DNA from: Pelagicoccus sp. SDUM812002
GTDB lineage: Bacteria; Verrucomicrobiota; Verrucomicrobiia; Opitutales; Opitutaceae
Reading direction: 5' to 3'
NCBI RefSeq assembly: GCF_031127835.1
Contig: NZ_JARXHX010000013.1
Span: 84,793-148,792, forward strand
Length of the DNA: 64,000 nt
Shown here: piece by piece, positions 34,415 through 43,148 of the stretch
Layout of the letters: each line of letters begins with the position of its first letter
How positions within the stretch are numbered: the first letter of the stretch is position 1
Position numbers and translations under genes: made by a program
Notes under the pieces: model-generated
Database searches by the model: none
What the model was told of the DNA's origin: nothing
Seen by the model: only the letters and a program-made list of their open reading frames with translations

Positions 34415-36202
34415 TTAATCCCCTTTGGTTTCCTGAAGAAACTGCTGTCGCGTAATGTCATGTAATGTGACTACCCCAACGACTCGCCCCTCGTCCAATC
34501 GACTGACCACCGGAAGGGCAATCCACTCCGTATTCACAAACTGCTTAGCCGCCTCTCGAATCCGAGTATCTGGATACACCTTCGGAAAGGTGTCGGAGAT
34601 GAAGATATCTTGGACCTGCTTTTTGGGAGACTGAGCGCTAACGATCTTAACACCTTTACGATGAACCAATCCGACATAGTGCATCTCGTCATCAACGACT
34701 GGATACACCTTAAATCCCTCGCCTTTGATTTTGTCCCAAGCATCAGACAGAGACATTTTCGCCCCCAAGGTATGAACCGTGTTCGTCATAATCGAACCCA
34801 CTGGCATATTTTGCCATCCTTGGCTCGGTCGTAAGATCGGAAACTTGCGAAGGTTGATTCCATCTTGAATGAGTAGTGCCTCGTAGATCGGCACATCGCG
34901 CAGCTTGGTTGCGATTGCGTAGGAAATCAGGTTGGCGAGCATGATCGGCAGGATCAAGTTATAGTCTCGAGTTAGCTCGAAGATAATAAGGATCGACGTC
35001 ACCGGAGCCCGTATCACACCTGCGAAAAGCGCGCCCATCCCCACCAGAGCGAGAACATGCGGCAGCAAATCCGCATCTCCGCTCACCTTCTCCGCCAGCA
35101 CACCCACCGCTCCACCCAGCATTGCTCCGATAAATAGAGTCGGCGCAAAGATGCCGCCCGAACCACCGCTCGAATAGGAAAAGATCGTGGCGGCAAATTT
35201 GCCCACGAAAAGAGCGATTAAAACGCCCAGCCCCAAGCTTCCTGCCAACGCGGCCGACAGATCCAAGTAGCCAATTCCAAAGACACCCATGTGCCCAAGA
35301 TTCTTATACACCAACGCGCCCACGCACCCTGTCAGCAATCCGCCTAGTCCCGGCATCATCCAGCTGTAACGACCACGCACCAGCTTCACTCGCTCGCGAG
35401 CCCGTAGCAGGCACTCGACAAACGCGTGCGAGACGAAACCCGCCAACACGCCAAGCACCACGCTCATGGCCAAGCTCATACCCGATAAGTGGTCCGGATG
35501 AAGAGGCACCTGAAACATGGAATCAGTCCCCAGCAGAGAACGCTCGATCACCGCGGCGATCACCGCCACCATCACGATCCCGGCGAAAGCCTTGTGCTTC
35601 ATGTCCCCCATGATCTCCTCGATCGCGAACACGATTGCAGCCAGAGGCGTATTGAAAGCCGCCGCTATACCGCCCGCGCAGCCCAAGGGGATCAAAGCCA
35701 TGATCTGGCGTGGTGCCAAACCAAACCAACGTCCCACCCATGATGCGATTGCAGCAGATAGGTGTACCGTCGGCCCTTCCCGCCCCAAGCTGGCTCCCGT
35801 TCCAATCGAAGCTGTCCCCAACAAGAACTTTCCCAACGCCGCCCGGAAACGGATGCGTCCAAACTTCAGAAAATATGCGGCCTTTACTTGCGGGATTCCG
35901 CTCCCCGCCGCTTCGGGCGCCCAATGCTTGATCAGAAACCCGACGAAGAGACCTCCCAAAGCCGGAAGGACAATCAAGCCGACGACGCCAAGCCAGCCGG
36001 GGATTTCGCTCACCCGATAGATCCAGCTATGCTCCGCCCAATGGATAGACTGGTGGAATGCCACCGCGCTAAGACCGCTCAAAACTCCGATCAAGATTGC
36101 CAAAACGTTGAAACGGCTCCTTTGGCTCAAGGCTAGCCGTTCCATCAAATCCGATATCCAGCGCCGGGATACACGGTAAAAAGATCTATCACTTCGTGAC
36201 AT
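34415..36202 (-). CDS. ClC chloride transporter with CBS domains
   Basis: Polytopic anion transporter of 595 residues, taken from the ATG at 36202; an in-frame extension upstream is rich in Arg and unlikely. Selectivity motifs are present: GSGIPQ, GREGPTVH (gating Glu) and GGSGGIFAPTLF. The Glu of FAIEEIM matches the internal proton Glu of H+/Cl- exchangers and the late Tyr (RDYNLILP) is kept, so exchange rather than channel activity is more likely (inference). The C-terminus has two CBS domains (about 465-590) for nucleotide or ionic-strength sensing. It ends 14 bases before the rlmI-like start. Confidence 0.92.
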   Translation of the reverse strand: MSRSDRSFYRVSRRWISDLMERLALSQRSRFNVLAILIGVLSGLSAVAFHQSIHWAEHSWIYRVSEIPGWLGVVGLIVLPALGGLFVGFLIKHWAPEAAGSGIPQVKAAYFLKFGRIRFRAALGKFLLGTASIGTGASLGREGPTVHLSAAIASWVGRWFGLAPRQIMALIPLGCAGGIAAAFNTPLAAIVFAIEEIMGDMKHKAFAGIVMVAVIAAVIERSLLGTDSMFQVPLHPDHLSGMSLAMSVVLGVLAGFVSHAFVECLLRARERVKLVRGRYSWMMPGLGGLLTGCVGALVYKNLGHMGVFGIGYLDLSAALAGSLGLGVLIALFVGKFAATIFSYSSGGSGGIFAPTLFIGAMLGGAVGVLAEKVSGDADLLPHVLALVGMGALFAGVIRAPVTSILIIFELTRDYNLILPIMLANLISYAIATKLRDVPIYEALLIQDGINLRKFPILRPSQGWQNMPVGSIMTNTVHTLGAKMSLSDAWDKIKGEGFKVYPVVDDEMHYVGLVHRKGVKIVSAQSPKKQVQDIFISDTFPKVYPDTRIREAAKQFVNTEWIALPVVSRLDEGRVVGVVTLHDITRQQFLQETKGD

Positions 36203-36405
36203 GCAGGGCGCTAAGAAACCACACCTACGCCTCATAACAACTCTATAGTGTCTCAAATCCCTTCGCCGCGCCCAGCGCAAGTCCTCTGCCCTCTGAAACA
36301 TCTTCTGTTGCAAAAATCGGTGCCTCGGTCAAATAATCGCTTCCAATCCACGGCATCGTGCTGCAAAAGGAACCTCTTACCCAAGCGCCAATCCCACATA
36401 TAGTT

Positions 36406-37107
36406 ATGAAGCAAATCAACCGGATCGCCCTTGCCTGCCTAGGCCTCGCCTTTCTCGCGGCAACTGCCAACGCCGCTCCCAAGCGCGAGAAGCTCGTAGA
36501 AAACATCGTTGCCGGCGAATACGTACTTGAGGAAATCATGGCAGACCCAGCCACTGCCATCCCATCCGATATCCTCAAAGACGCCCAGGGAATCATTTTC
36601 ACCCTGAACTACCGTGGCGGATTTATGGTAGGCGGTCACGCCGGGCACGGCATCCTTATCGCAAAGAATCCGATCAGCGGAGAATGGGGCGTTCCTGCAT
36701 TCGTCCGCACCGGTGGAGCCACCATCGGCCTACAGCTCGGAGTCAAGGAGTTCGACGCGGTCTACGTGATCATGGATCTCGACACCGTGCGCAAAGCCTA
36801 CACTGGCCGCATCGACTTCGGAGCAGATGCTGCAGCCGTGGCTGGCCCGCTCGAAAGCTCCCGCGAAGCTCGCCAAAACATCGACTACAAGAACGCCAAG
36901 ATCCTTGTCTATTCCAACAAGAAGGGCCTCTTCGCTGGTGTTGCAGTGAAAGCAGGTTGGGTTTCTCCAAACAACAAGGGCACCCAAGCGTTCTACAACA
37001 CCGACTATAACATGCCGGAAATCGTGATGAGCGATTGGTTCGAGCTTCCTCCTGAAGCCAACGCCCTTCTCCAGCGCCTCAACTACTACACCCGCGGCGG
37101 CCGTTAA
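36406..37107 (+). CDS. Secreted SYLF/Ysc84-domain lipid-binding protein
   Basis: A 233-residue exported protein with a signal peptide (1 to about 23, KQINRIALACLGLAFLAATANA). The SYLF domain follows: ILKDAQGIIFTLNYRGGFMVGGHAGHGI, WGVPAFVRTGGATIGLQLGVKEFDAVYVIMD and the late ILVYSNKKGLFAGVAVKAGWV. Eukaryotic SYLF domains bind phosphoinositides; bacterial ones are periplasmic and poorly understood. It is a single-gene unit ending at a strong terminator, divergent from the ClC gene. Confidence 0.9.
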   Translation: MKQINRIALACLGLAFLAATANAAPKREKLVENIVAGEYVLEEIMADPATAIPSDILKDAQGIIFTLNYRGGFMVGGHAGHGILIAKNPISGEWGVPAFVRTGGATIGLQLGVKEFDAVYVIMDLDTVRKAYTGRIDFGADAAAVAGPLESSREARQNIDYKNAKILVYSNKKGLFAGVAVKAGWVSPNNKGTQAFYNTDYNMPEIVMSDWFELPPEANALLQRLNYYTRGGR

Positions 37108-37137
37108 GAGTAACTCACCCAACGAATAATTTAGCAA

Positions 37138-37166
37138 AGGCCCATCCCACTCGGATGGGCTTTTTC
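37138..37166 (+). terminator. Intrinsic terminator of the SYLF gene
   Basis: Stem GCCCATCC / GGATGGGC with loop CACTC and T5. Confidence 0.9.
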
Positions 37167-37273
37167 GTATACTCCCTACAGCACGAAGCTTCCTCCCGCG
37201 ACCGCATCTCAAGATTTCATCAAAGTCGCTCGAGCTCTTCCAACCTCATCGAGAGAGAGGAGAGCTTTTTCGC

Positions 37274-37305
37274 AAAAAAAAACGTGCACCAAGACGGTGC
37301 ACGTT
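37274..37305 (-). terminator. Intrinsic terminator of the VPDSG-protein gene
   Basis: On the minus strand, stem ACGTGCACC / GGTGCACGT around GTCTT followed by eight T. It is among the strongest terminators in the window. Confidence 0.92.
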
Positions 37306-37334
37306 AGATGATTATTTACGGTTAAAGCTCAATA

Positions 37335-38048
37335 TTAACGCTTAAAGCGACGAGCAACTCCGGAAAGGACGATCAATCCAAGGCCGAGCATGCTAAGGGT
37401 GCTCGCTGAATCAGGGACGGTTGCTGGAGGAGGAGGTGCGACGTATACGCTCGCATTAAGACCAGCGACATAGAAATCTTCGCTTGGCCCACCGGTTGGA
37501 TCAGAGATACCTGCGGAATGGGTGAAGCTAAACACAGAACCTGTCAAATCGAGGAACACAGAGCCAACACCCTTAGGCAGGGCATATGACATACCATTCA
37601 GCAAAAATGTCGCGCCATCGACCCAGTTCTGCACCCCATGCTTGTCTGCACGAAGCTCAACCTTCGACAGGGTCACGACCTGGTCAAAGGTAAGGATCAG
37701 CGTCTCACCCCTATCGATGTTGTCGTCAGAAGTTTTGATGGGCTTAGTCGTCTTATAGACACCTAATCCAGCGCCTCTAAGGTCGGACCAGCCCGCTGTG
37801 CTGTCCTGAACTGCAACTGCAGCGTTACCGTTGTACGTTGCCGAAGCGGTTACAGACAGGCCTTCATTGACGTAAGTCAAAGTGGGTGAGCCCACCATGT
37901 CGTCGGCGTTAAAAAAACCGTCTATCGGCAGGAAATCGCCTGCTCCATTTGGTTTATCGAGTTTGTAAAAATCGAAGCTGATGGCTCCGACAGAAGAAAC
38001 AGCGCCGAGAGCGGCGATTGCGAACAGGAACGAAGGTATCGTTTTCAT
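37335..38048 (-). CDS. Exported protein with VPDSG-type C-terminal sorting signal
   Basis: A 237-residue secreted beta-rich protein. Signal peptide residues 1-22 (KTIPSFLFAIAALGAVSSVGA); start taken at 38048, though an ATG six codons upstream is possible. The C-terminus has the motif VPDSAS, a membrane helix (TLSMLGLGLIVLSGVA) and a basic tail RRFKR, the three-part layout of PEP-CTERM/VPDSG-CTERM proteins processed by an exosortase. The exosortase gene is not in this window. It has its own terminator and about 300 bases of upstream sequence, in keeping with single-gene regulation. Confidence 0.85.
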   Translation of the reverse strand: MKTIPSFLFAIAALGAVSSVGAISFDFYKLDKPNGAGDFLPIDGFFNADDMVGSPTLTYVNEGLSVTASATYNGNAAVAVQDSTAGWSDLRGAGLGVYKTTKPIKTSDDNIDRGETLILTFDQVVTLSKVELRADKHGVQNWVDGATFLLNGMSYALPKGVGSVFLDLTGSVFSFTHSAGISDPTGGPSEDFYVAGLNASVYVAPPPPATVPDSASTLSMLGLGLIVLSGVARRFKR

Positions 38049-38066
38049 TTTAATATTGGCACCCAT

Positions 38067-38367
38067 GAGCTTCCAAAGAATTTCGAAACTCAGGAACCAA
38101 GTTGCTTAAACTCGGCCATAAATTGATCCGCGTATCGCGCCAGTTGTTAAGCGCCTGTTGGTGATCATATTAAAAATTTTATCGAGTCCCAGCCCCTCAA
38201 CCCCTAGTGTAAACTTTCCATACAAACCTTAGGAAATTTTCCCCATAAACGTTCCTTTCTAATTGTAGAACAACAACTTAAGAAACCCGTAAGAAAACTC
38301 GATACCTTTTCAGAAAAGCTTACAGAACTTCATACATGGGAGGGTCTCAGGTAGGGTGGGACCAAAC
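38067..38367. other. Intergenic region upstream of the VPDSG gene
   Basis: About 300 A/T-richer bases between the VPDSG-protein start and the permease stop. An imperfect inverted repeat (GGTCTCAGG at 38343-38351 with CCTAAGACC at 38367-38375) spans the permease stop and has no T tract on the minus strand. I see no gene or RNA. The promoter of the VPDSG gene must lie in the left part. Confidence 0.5.
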
Positions 38368-39135
38368 CTAAGACCGAATCAAGCGCACCATTCCCAAAAC
38401 CGAGCAGAGCGCCACACCCGGCCAAATTACAAAAGCTGGGCTGTGCAGCAGCAAGCCCTGCCCCGCCCGCAGAAGCGTTCCCAGCTCCGCCCAATTCGGA
38501 TCCCCCGCCAATCCGAGAAAGGTCAATGCGCTCAACTCAAGGAGCGCGAATGCGAATACGAGCTTCCATAGTCCCAGTAGCTGAGGCCACAAGTTAGGCC
38601 AAATCGTGAACACGAAGCGGTGGCAGATCGAACCGCCAATCGCTCGACTCGCTTCGACATAAGCGGTCGCGTTTAGCTCGCTCCATATCACTCGAAGTTG
38701 CCGGAAGGCGAACGGCACTCCCGCCGCCCCGATCGCGAGAGCCAAGGAGCTTGCTCCCCTTTCCATAAAGGTCACGACTAGCAGCCCGATGAAGATCGCC
38801 GGTAAGGCGATACCAAAGGAAACCAAAGTCCTTACCACCTGCCCCAATAAGCTCCCCCCCATTCGCTCAGCCATCAGAAGCAAAGCTGAAACTAGCAACG
38901 CCCCCAAGCTTCCTAGCAACGCGAACGAAATAGAATTCCCCGCTCCTCTCCAGATACGGCTAAAATAGTCCTGGCCTAATCGGTCCACCCCAAACCAATG
39001 CTCCATACTAGAGCCACTAATTCGCAAATCGAAGAATGCCTGCTCGTAAGGATCGTAAGGCGTCCATAGAATCCCCGCCAAAAGCAAGGTCATCAGGCCG
39101 AATACGATTCCGTTTATCCACCGACCCTCGCTCAC
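38368..39135 (-). CDS. Dipeptide/oligopeptide ABC permease, DppC-like
   Basis: Second transmembrane subunit of the importer, 255 residues, on the short side for the family (usually about 280-300). It opens in the loop that precedes GVDRLGQDYFSRIWRGAGNS, the family-typical block, and carries the EAA-loop equivalent EASRAIGGSICHRFVFTIWPNLWP. I count five or six membrane helices. The ATG overlaps the stop of the DppB-like gene (ATGA), showing coupling. Substrate is predicted to be peptide but could be another small solute. Confidence 0.88.
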   Translation of the reverse strand: MSEGRWINGIVFGLMTLLLAGILWTPYDPYEQAFFDLRISGSSMEHWFGVDRLGQDYFSRIWRGAGNSISFALLGSLGALLVSALLLMAERMGGSLLGQVVRTLVSFGIALPAIFIGLLVVTFMERGASSLALAIGAAGVPFAFRQLRVIWSELNATAYVEASRAIGGSICHRFVFTIWPNLWPQLLGLWKLVFAFALLELSALTFLGLAGDPNWAELGTLLRAGQGLLLHSPAFVIWPGVALCSVLGMVRLIRS

Positions 39136-40142
39136 TCGCCCTCCTCCTTTTTCGGATTGAGCTGAAAGACGATCAGGTCCGAAACGAAAGCGACGAAGAT
39201 CACCAAAAGCACGAGAAAAGTGAGAATGTTCTGGGCCACGAAAACGTCACGCTCAAGGATCGCCGTCACCAAATAACGACCGATTCCCGGCCAAGAGAAA
39301 ACAGTCTCCGTTAAAAACGCTCCGCCCAGCAAAGCCCCGAAGGACGTTCCAACTACAGTGATCGTCGTACCCGCAGATACTCTCAGCAAGTGCCGCCACA
39401 AGATCCGAGCAGTGCCATAACCTCGCGATCGCAAAGCCACGATAAATGCCTGCAATTCGGGCTCCTGCAAGCGGGCGTAAGTCACCGACGCAACGCTTGC
39501 CGCCGGAAAAACCGACAAACAAACCGCCGGAAGAGCGAGATGCTTGAACGCAATTCCTAGCGAGGCGAGGTCTCCGGAAAAGACTGTATCCAAAAAGAGA
39601 AACCCGGACCTTCGACTCGGCTGAATCGACGCCATATCGAAGCGCCCTCCCATCGGAAACCATCCCAGCCAAAGCGAAAAGACCACCAACAGCACAATCC
39701 CTATCCAAAAAATGGGCACTACCAAACCGATTGTGCCAATCCCATTCGCCAAACGAGACATCGAGGGGTAGCTGCCTAGCGCGCCAAAGAGGGCCACACT
39801 CAATCCAAGAGCGACCCCCAACAACATGGCACTGAAGCTCAGCTCCAAGGTGGCAGGCATGAAGGCAAAAAAGTCCACCGTAGTGGCTTGCCCACTACCC
39901 AAACTCCTGCCCCAATCCCCTGTCAGAAATTGCTTTTGCGAGAGGATGTATCGCTCCACGAACGAACGATCCAAGCCAAGCCGTTCCCGCTCGATCGCTA
40001 CTCGCTCCGCATTGACTACCTTGCCAAAGCGAAGCTCCACCGGATCGCCTGGAATCGCATTTATCGCCGCAAAGATCGCTAGGCTCGCAAAAACGTAGAG
40101 AGCGAGGAAGAACGGAATCTTTCTGAGCAGAGCCAGCAGCAC
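39132..40142 (-). CDS. Dipeptide/oligopeptide ABC permease, DppB-like
   Basis: First transmembrane subunit, 336 residues. Family features are the N-terminal IPGDPVELRFG, the QFLTGDWGRSLGSGQATTVDFF segment, and the EAA loop (ALRSRGYGTARILWRHLLR). The late LLGGAFLTETVFSWPGIGRYLV is highly diagnostic. Six membrane helices predicted. It lies 63 bases downstream of the binding-protein gene. Confidence 0.92.
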   Translation of the reverse strand: MLLALLRKIPFFLALYVFASLAIFAAINAIPGDPVELRFGKVVNAERVAIERERLGLDRSFVERYILSQKQFLTGDWGRSLGSGQATTVDFFAFMPATLELSFSAMLLGVALGLSVALFGALGSYPSMSRLANGIGTIGLVVPIFWIGIVLLVVFSLWLGWFPMGGRFDMASIQPSRRSGFLFLDTVFSGDLASLGIAFKHLALPAVCLSVFPAASVASVTYARLQEPELQAFIVALRSRGYGTARILWRHLLRVSAGTTITVVGTSFGALLGGAFLTETVFSWPGIGRYLVTAILERDVFVAQNILTFLVLLVIFVAFVSDLIVFQLNPKKEEGE

Positions 40143-40205
40143 GGCTAGGACTACAAACGCCTGATCGAAGCGAAGCGATTCAGAAAACGCTTTCTGTCGC
40201 GAAAC

Positions 40206-41786
40206 CTACTTCACCCTAATTTCGCTCAGGCGAAGATCGCCAATTTTCTGCAACTGAAATCCCTCGAACTGCGAACTAAGCACTACAATATTGTCACCGT
40301 GGCAAAGTGGCAACAGCGGTAAATCTCTCTTCCATATAGCAATAGCCTCCTCATAGAGTTCTGCCCGCTCCGCCGTTTTGGTAGTCTTGCGAGCGGTCAA
40401 AAGCAGCTCGTCCATCTCTGGGTTTCGATAGAAGCTGTAGTTAGTCGCAGTACCCTTTTCCGCAGCCCAGCTTCCAAAGAACACGCTCAGGAAATTGTCT
40501 GTATCTCCATTGTCTCCCACCCATCCGATGAGGGCAGTTTCGAAGTCACCGTTGCGAAGCCTATCGAGTTGCGTCTTGAAATCCAAGGACACGACCTTTG
40601 CAGGGATGCCGATCGCCTCGATCTGACCCTTCATAAATGTCGCGGCAGTAACCGGATCGGGCAAGTACGGCCGAGGGGCATTCATAACTAAAATCTCCAA
40701 TGGCTTGTCACGAAAGAGGTCCACGAAAGGAGCAGCTAATTTGCGGGCGCGCTCAAGGTCGTAAATGATCTTGTCCTCAACGCTCGGATACCCGAGAAAG
40801 CCCTTGGGCAGCGGATAGGAAGCAGGTCGCCCCGCTCCTTCTAAAGCCACCGTGGCAAATGCCTGTTTATCTGTCCCCAGAGCAATAGCCTTCCGTAGTT
40901 CGAGGTGCGAGAGTCGCTCCGTTTCCAGGTTAAACGCCATGTATCCCACATTTAGCCCAGCCTCCTCGTAGACAGTCAGGTTTGGATCGTTCCTCAAGGC
41001 AGCTACCTCGGTAGGTTGGAGCCCGTCCATGCCATGAATGGCACCCGACTTCAGCTGGAGCAATCGTGTCGTATTGTCCGGCACCACCTTGAGCACGAGA
41101 CGCTCGAAAGCGGGTGCCTCTCCCCAGTAATCCGGATTACGTTCCAGAATGACCGCTTCGTTGCGACGCCACTCCTTTAGACGGTAAGGCCCCGTACCGA
41201 TTGGATTTCGCTGCATCTCGCTTCCATATGTATCCAAAGAACTAGGACTAATTAACCATGCCGGAAAGATCGCCAACGAGCGCAGCATCGAAGCATTCGC
41301 CTGAGAAAGACGGATCTCCAACTCCATCTTGGCAACCGCTTCGACTGCAACCACATCCTGATAGAGGTAGCTCCAATACGAAAATGCCGCTTCTGGAAGA
41401 TGGGCAGGATGGCTCTCGTCCATTTGTCGGAGAAAAGAAAACGCAGCTGCCTCGGCATCAAGGGGAGTGCCATCGTGAAACTGAACTCCTTCCCGAATTT
41501 TAAAACGGTACACCAGTCCGTCGGGCGATACTGAATACGACTCCGCGAGCCAAGGCTCGATTTCCAGCGTACCACTTTTGAACCGCACTAGGCCCTCACA
41601 AATCTGGGTAAGCGTATTGACGGACTCTCCATCATCTATATCCGCCGGATCCAGCTTTTGAGCGTCGCTACCCCGGGCGAAGACAAAAACTTGAGGAGCC
41701 TCGTTCGGTGTATCCGCTTTCGGACCACATCCAGCAAGCGCGAATAGAGTTAGGACTAGGCACAAGGCAATCTGACACTTCATCAT
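40206..41786 (-). CDS. Peptide ABC transporter solute-binding lipoprotein
   Basis: Extracytoplasmic SBP_bac_5 (DppA/OppA) family receptor, 526 residues. The lipobox LAGC places the lipidated Cys at residue 20. Diagnostic blocks are DPADIDDGESVNTLTQICEGLVRF, YRFKIREGVQFHDGTPLDAEA, NPIGTGPYRLKEW and a C-terminal PLLPLCHGDNIVVL. It delivers solute to the two permeases encoded next. The matching ATPases are 5 kb away beyond the PEPCK-like gene. Confidence 0.93.
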   Translation of the reverse strand: MMKCQIALCLVLTLFALAGCGPKADTPNEAPQVFVFARGSDAQKLDPADIDDGESVNTLTQICEGLVRFKSGTLEIEPWLAESYSVSPDGLVYRFKIREGVQFHDGTPLDAEAAAFSFLRQMDESHPAHLPEAAFSYWSYLYQDVVAVEAVAKMELEIRLSQANASMLRSLAIFPAWLISPSSLDTYGSEMQRNPIGTGPYRLKEWRRNEAVILERNPDYWGEAPAFERLVLKVVPDNTTRLLQLKSGAIHGMDGLQPTEVAALRNDPNLTVYEEAGLNVGYMAFNLETERLSHLELRKAIALGTDKQAFATVALEGAGRPASYPLPKGFLGYPSVEDKIIYDLERARKLAAPFVDLFRDKPLEILVMNAPRPYLPDPVTAATFMKGQIEAIGIPAKVVSLDFKTQLDRLRNGDFETALIGWVGDNGDTDNFLSVFFGSWAAEKGTATNYSFYRNPEMDELLLTARKTTKTAERAELYEEAIAIWKRDLPLLPLCHGDNIVVLSSQFEGFQLQKIGDLRLSEIRVK

Positions 41787-41886
41787 TGCTCACCATGCAA
41801 TCAATCCGGCCCCACAACGCAACCCTCTTGACCTGTGGTGGAGCGAGACATTGGCTACTGCCTCAATCATCCCAAGCCTTATCGCC

Positions 41887-42669
41887 ATGAAACTGCCGCT
41901 CGTTACCGTAAACGCATTCGCATCCGAACCCTTCTCCGGCAACCCCGCCGCAGTCGCCTTGTTGGATGACTGGCTCGACGTTGCCATCATGCAGTCTATC
42001 GCTGCTCAGAACAACATCTCCGAAACCGCGTTTCTGGTAAAGTCGGCCACCGGGGCGTACAAGATTCGCTGGTTCACACCGGCCGTGGAGGTACTGCTGT
42101 GCGGCCATGCTACCCTCGCTAGCGCCTTCGCGCTGCGTGAGCACTTCGGCGAAACGTCGGACACGATATTTTTCGAATCGAAAAGCGGTCCGCTCTCGGT
42201 CAGTTGCGACGGCAGCCTCTACACCCTCGATTTTCCCTGCCAAGCTCCGAAACCGACCTCGACACCTAGTTGGTTCACAAACGCCTTCGGCGCACACCCC
42301 GTGGAGTTTCACGCGTCCGCCTACTCCCTCGCCATCTTTCCTTCCCAGGAAATTGTCGCCGCTCTCGAGCCCGACTTGTCGCTTCTCGCTCGCACTGCAA
42401 ACTCCAACGTGATCGTTTCCGCACCGGGCAATTTGCATGATTTTGTATCCCGTTTTTTCGCTCCAGCAGATGGCATAGACGAGGACCCGGTCACAGGTTC
42501 AGCACACTGTATTTTAACCCCCTACTGGGCAAAGCGTTTGAACAAAACGAAGCTGCGTGCGCGCCAGATAAGCCCCCGCGGCGGAGAGCTCCTCTGCCAA
42601 CTCGCCGGCGATCGCGTGCGAATAAGCGGCCAAGCTCAACTCTACAGCAAGGCGACGATCCACATCTGA
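41887..42669 (+). CDS. PhzF-family isomerase-like protein
   Basis: A 260-residue protein with the diaminopimelate-epimerase-like double hot-dog fold. The start is taken at the ATG at 41887 (MKLPLVTVNAFASEPFSGNPAAV is the family opening; a TTG upstream is unlikely). The catalytic Glu is in NISETAFLV, and CGHATLASAF plus DEDPVTGSAHC match the family. Phenazine genes are absent, so a housekeeping isomerase role is more likely. It sits on the opposite strand inside the split ABC-transporter locus. Confidence 0.9.
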   Translation: MKLPLVTVNAFASEPFSGNPAAVALLDDWLDVAIMQSIAAQNNISETAFLVKSATGAYKIRWFTPAVEVLLCGHATLASAFALREHFGETSDTIFFESKSGPLSVSCDGSLYTLDFPCQAPKPTSTPSWFTNAFGAHPVEFHASAYSLAIFPSQEIVAALEPDLSLLARTANSNVIVSAPGNLHDFVSRFFAPADGIDEDPVTGSAHCILTPYWAKRLNKTKLRARQISPRGGELLCQLAGDRVRISGQAQLYSKATIHI

Positions 42670-42812
42670 GAAGCTGTTGACTCGGACGGACCGGTTCCTC
42701 CCGGCAAGCCTTACAGGAGGCGGATTTTGAGTGATTTCGATCTGAATGCCCTCAGTTTGGCCAGACGGACTCCTGTAATAGAAATTGTCTTCAGGAAAAC
42801 GAGCTGTGAGCC

Positions 42813-42846
42813 AAAAAAGCGCCAGGTCCGAAGACCTGGCGTTTGA
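42813..42846 (-). terminator. Intrinsic terminator
   Basis: Stem CGCCAGGTC / GACCTGGCG around TTCG, with T6 on the minus strand. It lies just after a 41-codon reading frame and before nothing else on that strand, which supports a short transcript here. Confidence 0.82.
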
Positions 42847-42868
42847 TTTTCTAATTTAGGCAATCGGA

Positions 42869-42994
42869 TTAACGAGCACTTCGCCGATATCGTCCTTTGG
42901 ACGCACCAACGAAAACAGCAACACCGCACCCTGCATACGACAGCACGAGAGCGATGGACGAGTGGCTTGTGAACCAGAGTACTATTTCATTCAT
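42869..42994 (-). CDS. Possible 41-residue single-pass membrane protein
   Basis: ATG at 42994 opens MNEIVLWFTSHSSIALVLSY, then a hydrophobic segment through GCGVAVFVGAS and a basic end (KGRYRRSAR). It is too short for usual gene finders. A terminator sits about 25 bases beyond the stop and another at 43083-43114 isolates it from the PEPCK-like gene, so a dedicated small transcript is plausible. No ribosome site is obvious. Evidence is circumstantial. Confidence 0.4.
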   Translation of the reverse strand: MNEIVLWFTSHSSIALVLSYAGCGVAVFVGASKGRYRRSAR

Positions 42995-43082
42995 TGGATT
43001 AATGTGGCTGAATTTTCGAGTTTAGCCTCGCAACCCAAATAGCAAAATCGGCGCCAGCGAATTTCGCCTCTCAAAATCGCGT

Positions 43083-43114
43083 AAAAAAACGCCAGGCTAA
43101 AAACCTGGCGTTTC
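43083..43114 (-). terminator. Intrinsic terminator of the PEPCK-like gene
   Basis: Stem CGCCAGG / CCTGGCG with a TTTTTAG loop followed by seven T on the minus strand. The arms are almost the same as in the terminator at 42813-42846. Confidence 0.85.
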
Positions 43115-43148
43115 GTAAACAGACGGGAGCTAACGCTCCTAAATAAGC

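Noticed and set aside
42711..42929. 72-codon minus-strand frame
   Set aside because: It crosses a clear terminator and overlaps the better small-protein candidate in another frame.
42813..43114. Pair of similar terminators considered as a mobile-repeat family (REP/MITE-like)
   Set aside because: Only the seven-base arms agree, loops and flanks differ, and no third copy is seen; parallel terminator design explains it.
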